A stretch of 64,000 nt of DNA. Source: Azorinus chamasolen (lineage: Eukaryota; Mollusca; Bivalvia; Cardiida; Solecurtidae). Within the stretch, counting starts at the first letter, position 1. Every line of letters begins with the position of its first letter. The stretch spans positions 14,262,526-14,326,525 of the forward strand of contig OY755247.1 in the NCBI GenBank assembly GCA_963576725.1. The letters are read 5' to 3'. Under the pieces are notes generated by a model. The model did not search any database and was not told where the DNA came from. It was given only the letters and a program-made list of their open reading frames with translations. The translations under genes were made by a program, and so were the position numbers. Below are positions 1 to 9,180 of this stretch, piece after piece.

Positions 1-55
1 GACACACACCGTTTGCAGGAAGGCATCATAAAGTTACTCCCATCCGCTGTGATTG

Positions 56-247
56 TACTGTAGAATCTGTCTTAAGCGGTCGTCAAAAAGAGTTCTAATT
101 ATGTGTCTGTAAGGCAGGTGGTAGCTTAATGCAGGTCAAAAATAATGCAGAAAGCTCCTATAGGAGCTTTCTGCATTACTTTTGTCGTGCATTAAGCTAC
201 TACCTTCTTCCTAAGACTCCTATGTTCAATATTGGGACATGTTCTAA
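56..247 (+). mobile_element. TA-type hairpin element, subfamily A5
   Basis: The left end reads TA-CTGTAGAATCTGTCTTAAG and the degraded right end is TGGGACATGTTCTA. A central palindrome at about 112-206 has its tip CTCCTATAGGAG near 155-166, and its arms pair almost completely. There is no coding capacity. The ends resemble pogo/Tigger-type TIRs, so I infer a non-autonomous copy mobilised in trans. The LINE 3' tail begins directly to its right. Confidence 0.75.
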
Positions 248-253
248 TGAAGT

Positions 254-273
254 AATTATTATTATTATTATTA
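254..273 (-). repeat. (AAT)n tail of the LINE
   Basis: An uninterrupted ATT trinucleotide run on the plus strand (AAT on the LINE strand) at the exact 3' terminus of the LINE, as expected for LINEs that end in short simple repeats instead of poly(A). Confidence 0.8.
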
Positions 274-510
274 TACCACATTTATATAGCGCTCTTTTCA
301 CACTGGATATGTGCGTTCAAAAGCGCTTCACATGGATAAAATCACTAACCGGAACCATCCGCATGATTATCTATCCAGACAATGAAAGATGTACAATATA
401 TATGAAATCGCTAGCCGGAAGGAACTACATGATTTTCCACCCGGTCAGTGAAAGATAAGCAAAAGATATACAATAGATATAAAATCACTATCCGCAAGAA
501 ATAGCATAAA

Positions 511-724
511 CTGTATTAACAAACTTGATACAGACAAGTTGACTGAAAGCCATGCTCATCAATATCACAAATTAGAATAATCTGTATTAACAAAACTTGA
601 TACAGACAAGTTGACTGAAAGCCATGCTCATCAATATCACAAATTAGAATAATCTATATTAACAAACTTGATACAGACAAGTTGACTGAAAGCCATGCTC
701 ATCAATATCATAAATTAGAATAAA
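511..724 (-). repeat. 72-bp minisatellite in LINE 3' UTR, 3 copies
   Basis: Three nearly identical units start at 511, 582 and 654. Each contains AACTTGATACAGACAAGTTG. They lie in the 3' UTR of the minus-strand LINE. Confidence 0.9.
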
Positions 725-734
725 TGGGCTGACT

Positions 735-970
735 GAAAATCATTCCATTTATATGACTATTGGGTCAACTGTTAGCTTGATAGGTTGGCTGAAAGCCATT
801 CCTATCCTGAACTCAGTTGCCACTGTACATGACTACTGGGTCAACTGTTAGCTTAATAGGTTGGCTGAAAGCCATTCCTATCCTTAGCTTAGTTGCCACT
901 GTACATGACTATTGGGTAATCTGTTAGCTTAATAGGTTGGCTGAAAGCCATTCCCATTCTGAACAAAACT
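735..970 (-). repeat. 76-bp minisatellite in LINE 3' UTR, 3 copies
   Basis: GACTAYTGGGT recurs at 755, 831 and 907, an exact 76-bp spacing. Each unit contains GGTTGGCTGAAAGCCATTCC. The array lies directly 3' of the polymerase stop codon on the LINE strand and shares the words GACTGAAAGCCAT/GGCTGAAAGCCAT with the 72-bp array. Confidence 0.9.
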
Positions 971-973
971 GTC

Positions 974-3787
974 CTAGTAACAAATGTTGAAAAAGTGCGT
1001 TTTCAGACACCTTTTGAAACATGCCAATGACCTTGCGTCTCTAATGCCTGAAGGTAGAGCGTTCCAAAGTTTCGGAGCTGCATGCATGAAACTTCTCTCA
1101 CCGTATTTTACCTTACGACTTTTTGGCACAACCAACGACAATGATCTGCTTGCTGACCTTAACTCTCTGCGCGGCCTGTATACGTCAAGCATGTCGACAA
1201 TGTACTTGGGAGATTCATTGTGCATGGCTTTATACGTAAGAGTCAGAATTTTGAATTCAATCCGATGTTGAACTGGAAGCCAGTGAAGTTCCTTCAAAAC
1301 CGGCGTGATATGATTATATCGAGAAGTTCTGGTTATGATGCGGGCTGCTGTGTTTTGCACTCTTTGAAATTTCCGCAGTGAGTTGTTTGAAATCCCATGC
1401 AGCAGTGAATTGCAGTAGTCTATTTTCGATGTAACAAGAGAGTTTACCAAAGTCTTGGTAGCATCAGGTGAGAGGTACTTTCTAATATGGCCTATTTGTC
1501 GGAGCTGTGCATAACTAGACCTACACACGGAATTGACATGTGATGTCATATCCATTTGTGAATCGAGCCATGCACCGAGATTCTTTATACACAAAGATGG
1601 CCTGATTTTAGAGGGTCCTACTTGCACACTAACCTCTGCAGGTACTTCCGTGTTTTTTGTATGAAACAGAATGACCTCAGTCTTGTCAGTATTGAGCTTC
1701 AGCATGTTCTGATGCATCCAAGAGACTACTTCTTTGAGACAGTCCTCAACTCGCGATAAAGCCTCCAGTTGACAGGATATGCCCTTGGGCTTAAAGGACA
1801 GGTATAACTGTGAGTCATCGGCATAGAAATGGTGATTAAGCCCATGGTTTCTGCAGATTGAGCCGACAGGTTTCGTGTACATGATGTAGTGTTTTGGTCC
1901 TAGGACGGAACCCTGTGGCACGCTATATTCCATTTTAACTGGGGTGGACAGTTCTCCATCTACTGAGACTATTTGATAGCGGTCATTCAGGTAGGAGGTT
2001 ATCCACTCAAGAGGTTTTCCAATAATTCTGAAGTCTTTTTCCAGGCGTTTTAGCAGAGTTTCATGATCGATAGTGTCAAATGCAGCCGATAAGTCAAGCA
2101 TGACCAGAACTGTTATTTCGTTTTTATCTAGGGATTGAAGGATGTCGTTCTGAACTTTCAGGAGACCAGTCTCCGTTGAATGATGCTTTCGGTATGCCGA
2201 CTGATGATGCTCATGTAGTCCGTTTGAGGTCAAGTGGGACTCAATGCGCTTGTCGACCACTTTTTCTAACACTTTGGAAACAAATGGCAAATTCGAAACA
2301 GGCCTATAATTCCTAAGTTCGTTTGAATCCAGATTCGGTTTCTTCAAAATAGGTCTGACATGTGACATCTTGAAGTTTTTTGGAACGTAGGCCGTGTCTA
2401 AAGAGGAGTTTACAATTTTTGTCAGAATCGGTAGGAGTTTACCAAGGCATGATTTTAACAGCCATGTAGGTATAGGATCCAGTTCACAGGACTTGCAAGG
2501 GGATGCCTTAATGATCTGTTCTACTTCTTCTTCTGTAGCTGTAACAAAACTATCAAAAGCGTTCGTTGCATGCTGCATTTCAGTAATAACTGGTGCACTC
2601 GATACAGTGTCTGATGCAATATCTGCCCGAATTTTGTCCACTTTGTTGACAAAAAAGTCACTGAAGTCTTGTGCAAGTTGTCTTGAGGACGAAGTCTTAG
2701 GCAATTTGATGTCACTAGTTGTGCCTAGCAGGTGCTTAGTAACTTTGAAAAGACTCTTTGAGTCTGCCTGGCAAGATTCTACTTTCTCTGAGTAGAAATC
2801 AACCTTTGCCTTTGTCAACAGCTTGTTTACGTTGGCACACTGTTCTCTGTATAGCTGATGGTCTATTGCGAGTCTGGATTTTTTCCAATTTATTTCCAAC
2901 TTGCGCCGTGCATGTTTAGCATCGTGCAGTTCCTGGGTATACCACGGACATGATGGTCTGAGCGTTATGGTTTTAGTACACAATGGTGCATGTTTATCGG
3001 CAAGTGCCGCCAGCGCTTGTGTATATGTGTTAACCAGCTCATCAACATCTGTCATTTGCAAACTTACTTTGATGGGTTCAGAGTTGATGAGATCTCTTTT
3101 AAATGAGTCAACATTAATTGCCCTAAGTTTCCGAAATAAAACAGTTTTTCTCACTGTTGGAGGTTTAGCCGCCTTTGCTTCGAAAGTTACGGAAAAATGA
3201 TCGCGCGAAACTTTACCAGTGCCGTCAGATAGTCCTGGATCGGCGACCTCAATATTTGACACACAGTCATCACCGTTTCTCGTGATAATAACATCAAGGG
3301 TATGTCCACCTACATGAGTGGCTTCATCCACATGCTGTTGCAATCCAAATGACTCTAGTGTACTAACAAAGTTAACTGTGTTCCTGTCACTTTGATTGTC
3401 AAGATGGATGTTTAAGTCCCCTACAATGATGACCGGTCTGTCACAAGTCACAAATTTAGATAGGAAAAGTGGCCATTCATTATCAAGAAAATCTCCGGTT
3501 TTAAGGCCATTTCCCCGCGATGGCGGTGGTCTGTAAACGACTACTAGGCGTAGAGTGAAATCTCGGATACTTACGGTGCAGTCCATGTACTCAAAATTTG
3601 AGAAATCGCCATCTCTTGTCGACGAATGGAGGCGAAGTCCTATTGAAGTCTTATGTATGACTGCCACCCCGCCGCCACGGTTGCCGTTACAGCGAGGGAC
3701 ATGTTCAATTTTGTAATTGGTGGGAACTAGTTCACTTAGGCATGATTTGTCTACAGAACTACCGAGCCAGGTTTCTGTAATTATATA
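974..3787 (-). CDS. LINE endonuclease/reverse transcriptase (5' damaged)
   Basis: This is the polymerase of a non-LTR retrotransposon: it nicks target DNA with an APE-like endonuclease and reverse-transcribes its own RNA at the nick. The frame is open for about 937 codons, from just after an in-frame TAA at 3790-3788 to the TAG at 976-974. Numbering from the GTG at 3667, the endonuclease part shows GDLN at 83-86 and RDHFSV near 155-160. Just upstream of that GTG the frame encodes ITETWL and NRGGGVAVI, so the true protein starts further 5'. Reverse-transcriptase blocks are LDLSAAFDTIDH (524-535), VPQGSVLGP (583-591) and the catalytic FYADD (614-618). The first endonuclease block, with its catalytic Asn, is missing: the frame above the TAA (VPRLTYNDSSHS) looks like LINE leader, so I infer an internal deletion near 3785-3790. 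The RT domain looks intact, but the element is probably not autonomous. The clade assignment is by eye. Confidence 0.9.
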   Translation of the reverse strand, partial: YIITETWLGSSVDKSCLSELVPTNYKIEHVPRCNGNRGGGVAVIHKTSIGLRLHSSTRDGDFSNFEYMDCTVSIRDFTLRLVVVYRPPPSRGNGLKTGDFLDNEWPLFLSKFVTCDRPVIIVGDLNIHLDNQSDRNTVNFVSTLESFGLQQHVDEATHVGGHTLDVIITRNGDDCVSNIEVADPGLSDGTGKVSRDHFSVTFEAKAAKPPTVRKTVLFRKLRAINVDSFKRDLINSEPIKVSLQMTDVDELVNTYTQALAALADKHAPLCTKTITLRPSCPWYTQELHDAKHARRKLEINWKKSRLAIDHQLYREQCANVNKLLTKAKVDFYSEKVESCQADSKSLFKVTKHLLGTTSDIKLPKTSSSRQLAQDFSDFFVNKVDKIRADIASDTVSSAPVITEMQHATNAFDSFVTATEEEVEQIIKASPCKSCELDPIPTWLLKSCLGKLLPILTKIVNSSLDTAYVPKNFKMSHVRPILKKPNLDSNELRNYRPVSNLPFVSKVLEKVVDKRIESHLTSNGLHEHHQSAYRKHHSTETGLLKVQNDILQSLDKNEITVLVMLDLSAAFDTIDHETLLKRLEKDFRIIGKPLEWITSYLNDRYQIVSVDGELSTPVKMEYSVPQGSVLGPKHYIMYTKPVGSICRNHGLNHHFYADDSQLYLSFKPKGISCQLEALSRVEDCLKEVVSWMHQNMLKLNTDKTEVILFHTKNTEVPAEVSVQVGPSKIRPSLCIKNLGAWLDSQMDMTSHVNSVCRSSYAQLRQIGHIRKYLSPDATKTLVNSLVTSKIDYCNSLLHGISNNSLRKFQRVQNTAARIITRTSRYNHITPVLKELHWLPVQHRIEFKILTLTYKAMHNESPKYIVDMLDVYRPRRELRSASRSLSLVVPKSRKVKYGERSFMHAAPKLWNALPSGIRDARSLACFKRCLKTHFFNICY

Positions 3788-3877
3788 TTAGTGTTGCACT
3801 TTACTCTCTGAATGTGACGAGTCATTGTAGGTTAAACGAGGGACACGATTGGATTGTAGTGTAATTTGCAGAGGGCC

Positions 3878-4135
3878 CCTAGAGGAGCCCGCTGATCCAG
3901 GTCTGCACTGTTTGTCATTTAAAAATTCTCCTTCAAATTCGAAGAGACTATTCTAGGGTTTGGAGGAGAAAGGACGATTTTAGCATTTAGGTACGCACCA
4001 TTATCTGTTGCTCTGAACTGTATGCATTGGTCTTTATAAGCATTTGACAGCTTAACGCAGTACAAATAAAATATAGAAAGCTTATCCGGAAGCGTATTCG
4101 TTACTATAGTGCTGCATTAAGTTTCTATACATTTT
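3878..4135. repeat. Remnants of hairpin families D, E and A
   Basis: A D-like arm (GTCTGCACTGTTTG) lies at about 3898-3915. The right half of a family E element follows (GGTTTGGAGGAGAAAG to GTTGCTCTGA, 3955-4016). A degraded family A palindrome occupies about 4049-4115 (CAGCTTAACGCAG ... CTGCATTAAG). All are truncated. Confidence 0.55.
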
Positions 4136-4383
4136 GATATAGGCAATTAGACCTCGATTGAGTTTGAGGTAGTCCCTTGAGAGATGATTTACTGTGTATG
4201 ATGCTTTCCAAATGTCAGACTGACCGGTGTTTCTGGACAGAAAATCGATGCTTTCACTGTTGTAAAAGGTCGTGGCAAATTAGCACGAAACTGAATTGGC
4301 TTAAAAACTGTCTGTTTTATGTACGAATACAACTACACCTCTCTAAGCCGGGCATTCAATTTGTATCAGTGGCGGTCTTTCAG

Positions 4384-4466
4384 ACAGGTGGTAGCTTAAT
4401 GCAGGGTGGAAATCATGCAGAAAACTCCGAAAGGAGCTTTCTGCATGACTTTCACCCTGCATTAAC
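4384..4466. repeat. Family A hairpin
   Basis: Palindrome starting ACAGGTGGTAGCTTAATGCA and ending in its complement. The tip is CTCCGAAAGGAG. The outer TIRs are not recognisable. Confidence 0.7.
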
Positions 4467-4501
4467 CCATTTGCTCCCACGATCCCATATATGGGACGTA
4501 G

Positions 4502-4568
4502 GCAAACAGTGTAGACTCTGATCAGACGCCGCATAATGCGGCGTCTGATCTGAGTCTACACTGTTTGC
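4502..4568. repeat. D-type perfect hairpin (67 bp)
   Basis: The arms start GCAAACAGTGTAGACTC and meet at GACGCCGCATAATGCGGCGTC. About 33 bp per arm pair, with one mismatch. The tip differs from the usual GCTCC tip and matches families F/G (GACGCCGC). Confidence 0.8.
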
Positions 4569-4770
4569 TGATAGGAATTTCAATATCAAACAAAACAAAA
4601 ATAAAAATTTAGACCAGACATCCCTTAGATAAAAACTAGACTAATCCAATATATAAGCATGGAAGAATCCACTTCGAGCAAATCGGTTAAGCAGTCATAT
4701 GCATAAACGCTTAAATTGTTCTTTAATACAGTTCCTGTCAAGAGGGGCTTTACTATACAATTAAATCTCA

Positions 4771-4972
4771 CTGTACAAAACGCGACCACTCAAATGGAAT
4801 CTAATCTAGGATTTTAAACACATGCGGTAGCTTAATGCAGGTCAAACGTTATGCATAAAACTCCTATAGGAACTTTCTGCATTAATTTTTTTCAGCATTA
4901 AGCAAAATACACATGCTGTTGATGAATTCCATGCTAATCATTTCTGTGGTCGCTTTAGAGATGTTCTTATGT
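4771..4972. mobile_element. TA-type hairpin element, A1, decayed
   Basis: Decayed left TIR (ACTGTACAAAACGCGACCAC), hairpin GGTAGCTTAATGCAGG ... TTTCAGCATTAAGC, and right TIR GTGGTCGCTTTAGAGATG. The arms carry several mismatches. Confidence 0.6.
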
Positions 4973-5112
4973 GTATGAATGTCTATAATCAATTCTCACA
5001 GATGTTAACAAGTTGTTCCATTTTAGAAAATGAAACCTAATGAGATTCTTATCTTGGTACAAAGACAGAAGCATACAGTATAGCCATTAGCCAGTCCTAA
5101 ACCATCATTCAT

Positions 5113-6398
5113 TTATTATACCCCCCTTTTGAAAAAATGGGGGTATATTGCTTTGCACATGTCGGTCGGTCGGTCTGTCGGTCTGTCGGTCTGTCGGTCT
5201 GTCGGTCGGTCGGTCGGTCGGTAGATCGATGGTTCCGAATGATAACTAATAAACGACTTGGCATAGAATCTTCAAACTTGCTGTGGTGGTTGGTCATGAC
5301 AAGTAGATGACCCCTATTGTTTTTGAGGTCACTAGGTCAAAGGTCAAGGTCACCATGGCCTAAAATGGTGAAATAGTTTCCGATCAATAACTGCTCATGG
5401 GTTTGGCTTGGGATCTTCAAACTTGCTGTGGTGGTCGGTCATGACCACTAGATGACCCCTATCGTTTTTTAGGTCACTAGGTCAAAGGTCAAGGTCACCA
5501 TGACCTTAACTGGTAAATGGTTTGCGATCAATAACTGTTCAAGGGTTTGGCTTAGAATCTTCAAATTTGCTGCAGTAGTTGGTCATGATAACTGGATGAC
5601 CCCTATTGTTTTTTTGGTCACTAGGTCAAAGGTCAAGGTCACCATGACCTTAACTGGTAAAATGGTTTCTGATCAATAACTGCTCAAGGGTTTGGCTTAG
5701 GATCTTCAAATTTGCTTAGGTGGTTGGTCATGACCACTAGATGAGCCATTTTGTTTTTGAGGTAACTAGGTCAAAGGTCAAGATCACCATGACCTTGACT
5801 GGTGAAATGGTTTGCGATGAATAACTGCTCAAGGGTTTGGCTTAGGATCTTCAAACTTGCTGTGATGGTTGGTCATGACAGCTAGATGAGCCCTGTTGTT
5901 TTTGAGGTCACTAGGTCAAAGGTCAAGGTCACCATGACCTTAACTGGTGAAATGGTTTGCGATCAATAACTGCTCAAGGGTTTGGCTTAGGATCTTCAAA
6001 CTTGCTGTGGTGGTTGGTCATGACAACTAGATGACCCTTATTGATTTTGAAGTCACTAGGTCAAAGGTCAAGGTCATCATGATCTTAACTGATGAAATGG
6101 TTTCCAATTAATAACTACTCAATGGTTTGGTTCGGGATCTTCAAACTTGCTGTGGTAGTTGGTCGTGACCACTAGATGACCCCTATAGGTGTTGAGGTCA
6201 CTAGGTCAAAGGTCAAGGTCACCATGACCTTAACTTCTGAAATGTTTTCAGATCAATAAATGATCAGTGGTTTGGCTTAGGGTCTTCAAAGTTGCTGTGG
6301 TGATTAGTCATGACCGTTAGATGACCTCTATAGTTGAGGTCACTAGATCAAAGGTCAGGGGGTCTGGGGGTATACATGTTTTACAAACATCTCTTGTT
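5113..6398 (+). mobile_element. Helitron-like element HLE-1a
   Basis: The 5' end is a hairpin (TATACCCCCC ... GGGGGTATA, 5117-5147). A GGTC/TGTC tetranucleotide tract follows (5162-5220), then about eight units of a 145-bp minisatellite. The 3' end has GGGGGTATAC again (the inverted 5' arm), a small hairpin ATGTTTTACAAACAT and the terminus CTCTTGTT at 6391-6398. No ORF. A second copy with the same ends is at 54350-55900. The layout fits HINE/Helentron-type non-autonomous Helitrons or bivalve 'pearl' elements. Confidence 0.8.
5258..6350 (+). repeat. 145-bp minisatellite of HLE-1a rich in AGGTCA
   Basis: GGTTTGGCTTAGGATCTTCA recurs about every 145 bp, near 5401, 5543, 5688, 5833, 5978, 6122 and 6267. 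Each unit carries a run of AGGTCA half-sites, often followed by the inverted repeat GGTCACCATGACC (for example 5493-5505). Confidence 0.9.
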
Positions 6399-6418
6399 GA
6401 ACATAAGAGTCGTAAAAA

Positions 6419-6495
6419 CAGGTGGTTGCTTAGTGCAAGGACACGTATAGGAGCTTTCTGTGTTACTTTTGCCCTGCATTAAGCTTCCACCTACC
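6419..6495. repeat. Family A hairpin, left arm deleted
   Basis: CAGGTGGTTGCTTAGTGCA leads directly into a complete right arm (TATAGGAGCTTTCTG ... AAGCTTCCACCTAC). The inner left arm is missing. Confidence 0.65.
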
Positions 6496-6536
6496 TTTCA
6501 AATGAAGAATTTGACCTCTTTTTGATGACCACAAAA

Positions 6537-6758
6537 CCCATTCCCGCATATTGACGCCTTTTGACGACTCTGTAAAAGTCACTTTTGTGAAACCATTGTG
6601 ATAAATAGAGCATTTGCTCCACAGAAGCAAATCCTCTATTTATCACAATGGTTTCAAAACTACACAATTCTAAAAACTTCCTTTTCTCCAGTAAATGCTC
6701 CTTTTTGGTAGATTTAAGCTAAGAGGTTGGATCTAAAAATAGCCTATGCGGGAATGGG
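6537..6758. mobile_element. TTAA-type hairpin element, family B
   Basis: The ends are CCCATTCCCGCATATTGACG and its complement ...GCGGGAATGGG, both flanked by degraded TTAA. The central palindrome (GAAACCATTGTGATAAATAG..., about 6589-6656) has the tip GCTCCACAGAAGC. piggyBac-like ends; no coding capacity. Confidence 0.8.
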
Positions 6759-6934
6759 TTAGTTAAGACAGGTTCTACTGTATTTGCGTGACAAAGGTTA
6801 GATAGATTGTCAATTAAGTTGGTAACTAATCCTTCCCATGATGAAGAAACAAAAACTCTGCCAAAATCCTGATTTGTCACAATTTTTTTATATACATCCA
6901 ATTCGTTCAAGTGGTTAAGAACCTATTGACCGAA

Positions 6935-6980
6935 TATCAAACAGCTTGGATCCTGATGAGACGCCGAGTGACGTTTCGAA
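6935..6980. repeat. Family F remnant
   Basis: Half hairpin: CAAACAGCTTGGATCCTGAT followed by GAGACGCCGAGTGACG. The second arm is lost. Confidence 0.55.
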
Positions 6981-7176
6981 TCATTGTTGTCAAGGGTTGT
7001 TAGCATTAGGCGAGTGTTACATGAACGCACGACTGATCAAACTGTGTACTGTTGTGGACGAAATGCAAGTCTCTCTGAAAATATAAAAAAACAACCTTAC
7101 CTTCTAAGGTATAGTTATAAACACTCGGTGGTTTCCGTAAGATCTGAACATACTTGATATGCATGTTTAGTTCTTT

Positions 7177-7332
7177 TACCCTTTTTTCATATAAACGAAG
7201 TTTCACGCATTTGCAAACAGAATAAACCCCTCGTATGGGAGCCGTCTGATCAGGGTCTGCTCTGTTTGTTTTTGAAATGTTATAGATCCTATTCTAAAGA
7301 TTTTTTAAAGCCTTCAGAGGGAAATGATTAAT
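7177..7332 (+). mobile_element. TTAA-type hairpin element, family D, shortened
   Basis: Left end CCCTTTTTTCATATAAACG, hairpin GCAAACAGAATAAACCCC ... GGGTCTGCTCTGTTTG, right end GGGAAATGATTAA. The internal right region is deleted relative to other D copies. Confidence 0.6.
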
Positions 7333-7582
7333 GCTGTTATCTTACTTAGCTGATTTGTCATAACATTTAGTTTATCAGGTGTGCAAAAAGGCCAGAATGT
7401 GTCTGAAAACTAGTCATCTTGCCAGATAGAAATATATATATAGCTTAGATAATTTTTAACATTCCAACCCTTTCATGTTTCAAAATGCCTCATTAAGTCG
7501 TATATTCTCATATTCTTATTTCTGCCGTGGAGTGGATAATTTTACGCCGAGAATACATTTTTGTTGTTCTGAAACAAGAAAG

Positions 7583-8098
7583 GTCTGTTGCAAAGCAAAA
7601 TCTAATAATGACACAAAATGTAATAATTATTACAAAATGAGTTAATTTTATTACATTATGCTGAAAACCTGTTAACGCAAACTGTAATAACGACGCAAAA
7701 TGTAATAATCTTTGAAACGGGTATGATGCATTCCATTCTCAACCCGATTAGCGACTTTCAAAGAGAAATGGATATAGAAGTAATATACAGTAAAACTTCG
7801 ATTATCCGAACACTAAAATACGTATTATTATCGATCTTTAAGACAGGTGGCAGCTTAATGCATGGTGAAAGTCATGCAGAAAGCTCCTCTAGGAGCTTTC
7901 TGCATGACTTTCACCATGCATTAAGCAGCCACCTGCCTAAAAGGGTCTAAATTCTTCTATACCGAAAATTCGAATAATCGAGGTTTTACTGTATACCGCT
8001 TCTGTTAACAGGGGACTGTGGAGTATGGGTGGAATATTATTTCGTAATAATTATTACATTTTGCATCGTTATTACATTTTGCGTTGCAACACCGGTCT
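7583..8098. mobile_element. TIR element with AAATGTAATAA arms, interrupted
   Basis: The terminal inverted repeats are about 45 bp (GTCTGTTGCAAAGCAAAAT ... ATTTTGCGTTGCAACACC). They contain AAATGTAATAATTATTAC on the left and its partner on the right. An A4 element is inserted inside (7788-7991). The superfamily is not recognised and no ORF was seen. Confidence 0.6.
7788..7991. mobile_element. TA-type hairpin element, subfamily A4
   Basis: TIRs CAGTAAAACTTCGATTATCC ... CGAATAATCGAGGTTTTACTG are flanked by TA on both sides (7786-7787, 7992-7993). The inner palindrome (7844-7936) has arms with one mismatch and the tip CTCCTCTAGGAG. The CGATTATCCGAA TIR is typical of Tigger-like elements. Confidence 0.85.
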
Positions 8099-8220
8099 CC
8101 TTTGATATCGAAGCAGTCAAAATAAAAATACTTTCATAGAGCATGTTGATATATATTTTGTGATACAAAACAGTAAACCATTCTACAGTGACCACCCAAT
8201 ATCAATCAAATTCTGGATTA

Positions 8221-8535
8221 ATGCAGGTGGTTGATTAATGCAAGACAGAAATAATGCAAAAATAACTAGGAGCTTTCTGCATTACTTTCGTCCTGCATTA
8301 AGCCACCATATATGCTTGTATAGACCCTTGTACTAATTCATTATTTAGTCTCTACATACAGGTTTACCTGTAGTTTCCTCTATGAGCTTTTAGCATTACT
8401 TTCGTCCTGTATTAATTAAGCAACCACCTGCTTTTATAGACTCTCAAACGGATTCATTATTTAGTCTCTACATACAGGTTTGCCTGGAGTTTCCTCTATT
8501 AGCCTTTAGCATTACTTTCGTCCTGCATTATTTTC
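8221..8535. repeat. Family A hairpin with repeated right halves
   Basis: One damaged hairpin (8225-8306) is followed by two more right-arm units (near 8345-8450 and 8455-8535). Each is GTTT-CCT-GAGTTTCCTCTA...TTTAGCATTACTTTCGTCCT. The same unit resumes at 9181-9470. Confidence 0.65.
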
Positions 8536-8539
8536 GAGG

Positions 8540-9180
8540 AATGCTAAAACAACAAAGATTAGATCATTATACATAAATTTTATTGGCAAGTATTGGCCAC
8601 AGCTTCAACTTCATTAGTACCTATTTGATGTAGATTTCAGTCTACAAGAATAAAATAATGGTAGACCCTGGGAACAGCTGCCTACCATCAATTTAGCCTA
8701 TTAAATATTGTCTATTTTTCACCATTCTGTTATTGTTTTAAGTAAATGTGTGGAAAGTGCTGAGAACGCTAAACCACGCCACCATCTTGGACTGTCGATT
8801 AGTCAGTTGAAGTTGTACTTTTGGCTAGGCAGTTGAAGCTGCGACGATCCTATCCCCCCGAATGACCCGAGCTACAGCAGTCCTGCAAATAAACGAAAAA
8901 AACAAGCGCAACAAAAAATATATCTGAACATGAGATCCCAGCATGAATAAAGGGAGTTGGTGGGTGGGTTTTCTGTATGCAAGGAATAGTATTTTTTAAG
9001 TTTTTCCGACACTGAGCAAACCCTTTCTGCCAGCTGATGGAATATTCCTGGAAAAGGAAGTTCTAAGTCGGTGCCTCGTAATAATAGCCAAATCATAATA
9101 TTAACACGACCATCTAATATAGCTATTAAAAGTTACATTCCCAGAAAATAACCGGTTTTAATTTCCTTATTGTCAAAAAC
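8540..9180. other. Unassigned 640-bp stretch
   Basis: No recognisable gene or repeat. It sits between two parts of the same half-hairpin array, so it may be an old insertion. A 74-codon minus-strand frame at 8872-9096 is unsupported. Confidence 0.4.

Larger units (their letters stand above)
255..3880 (-). mobile_element. LINE (non-LTR retrotransposon), CR1/L2-like
   Basis: Read on the minus strand, the element has a polymerase frame (3787-974), then a repeat-filled 3' UTR (973-275), and ends in an (AAT)n tract at about 254-273. Just before the tail lies the sequence AGCGCTATATAAATGTGGTA, a 3' end I associate with L2/CR1-like invertebrate LINEs. The 5' part is damaged: above 3787 the frame meets a stop, and weak coding similarity fades by about 3880 into a fragment of hairpin family D. 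No clear target-site duplication was seen. The 3' UTR also holds irregular 65-90-bp repeats at 339-505. Confidence 0.85.

Noticed and set aside
4502..4568. Rho-independent terminator or tRNA-like hairpin
   Set aside because: A perfect hairpin without a U-tract and in a eukaryotic repeat context. It belongs to the D/F hairpin group.
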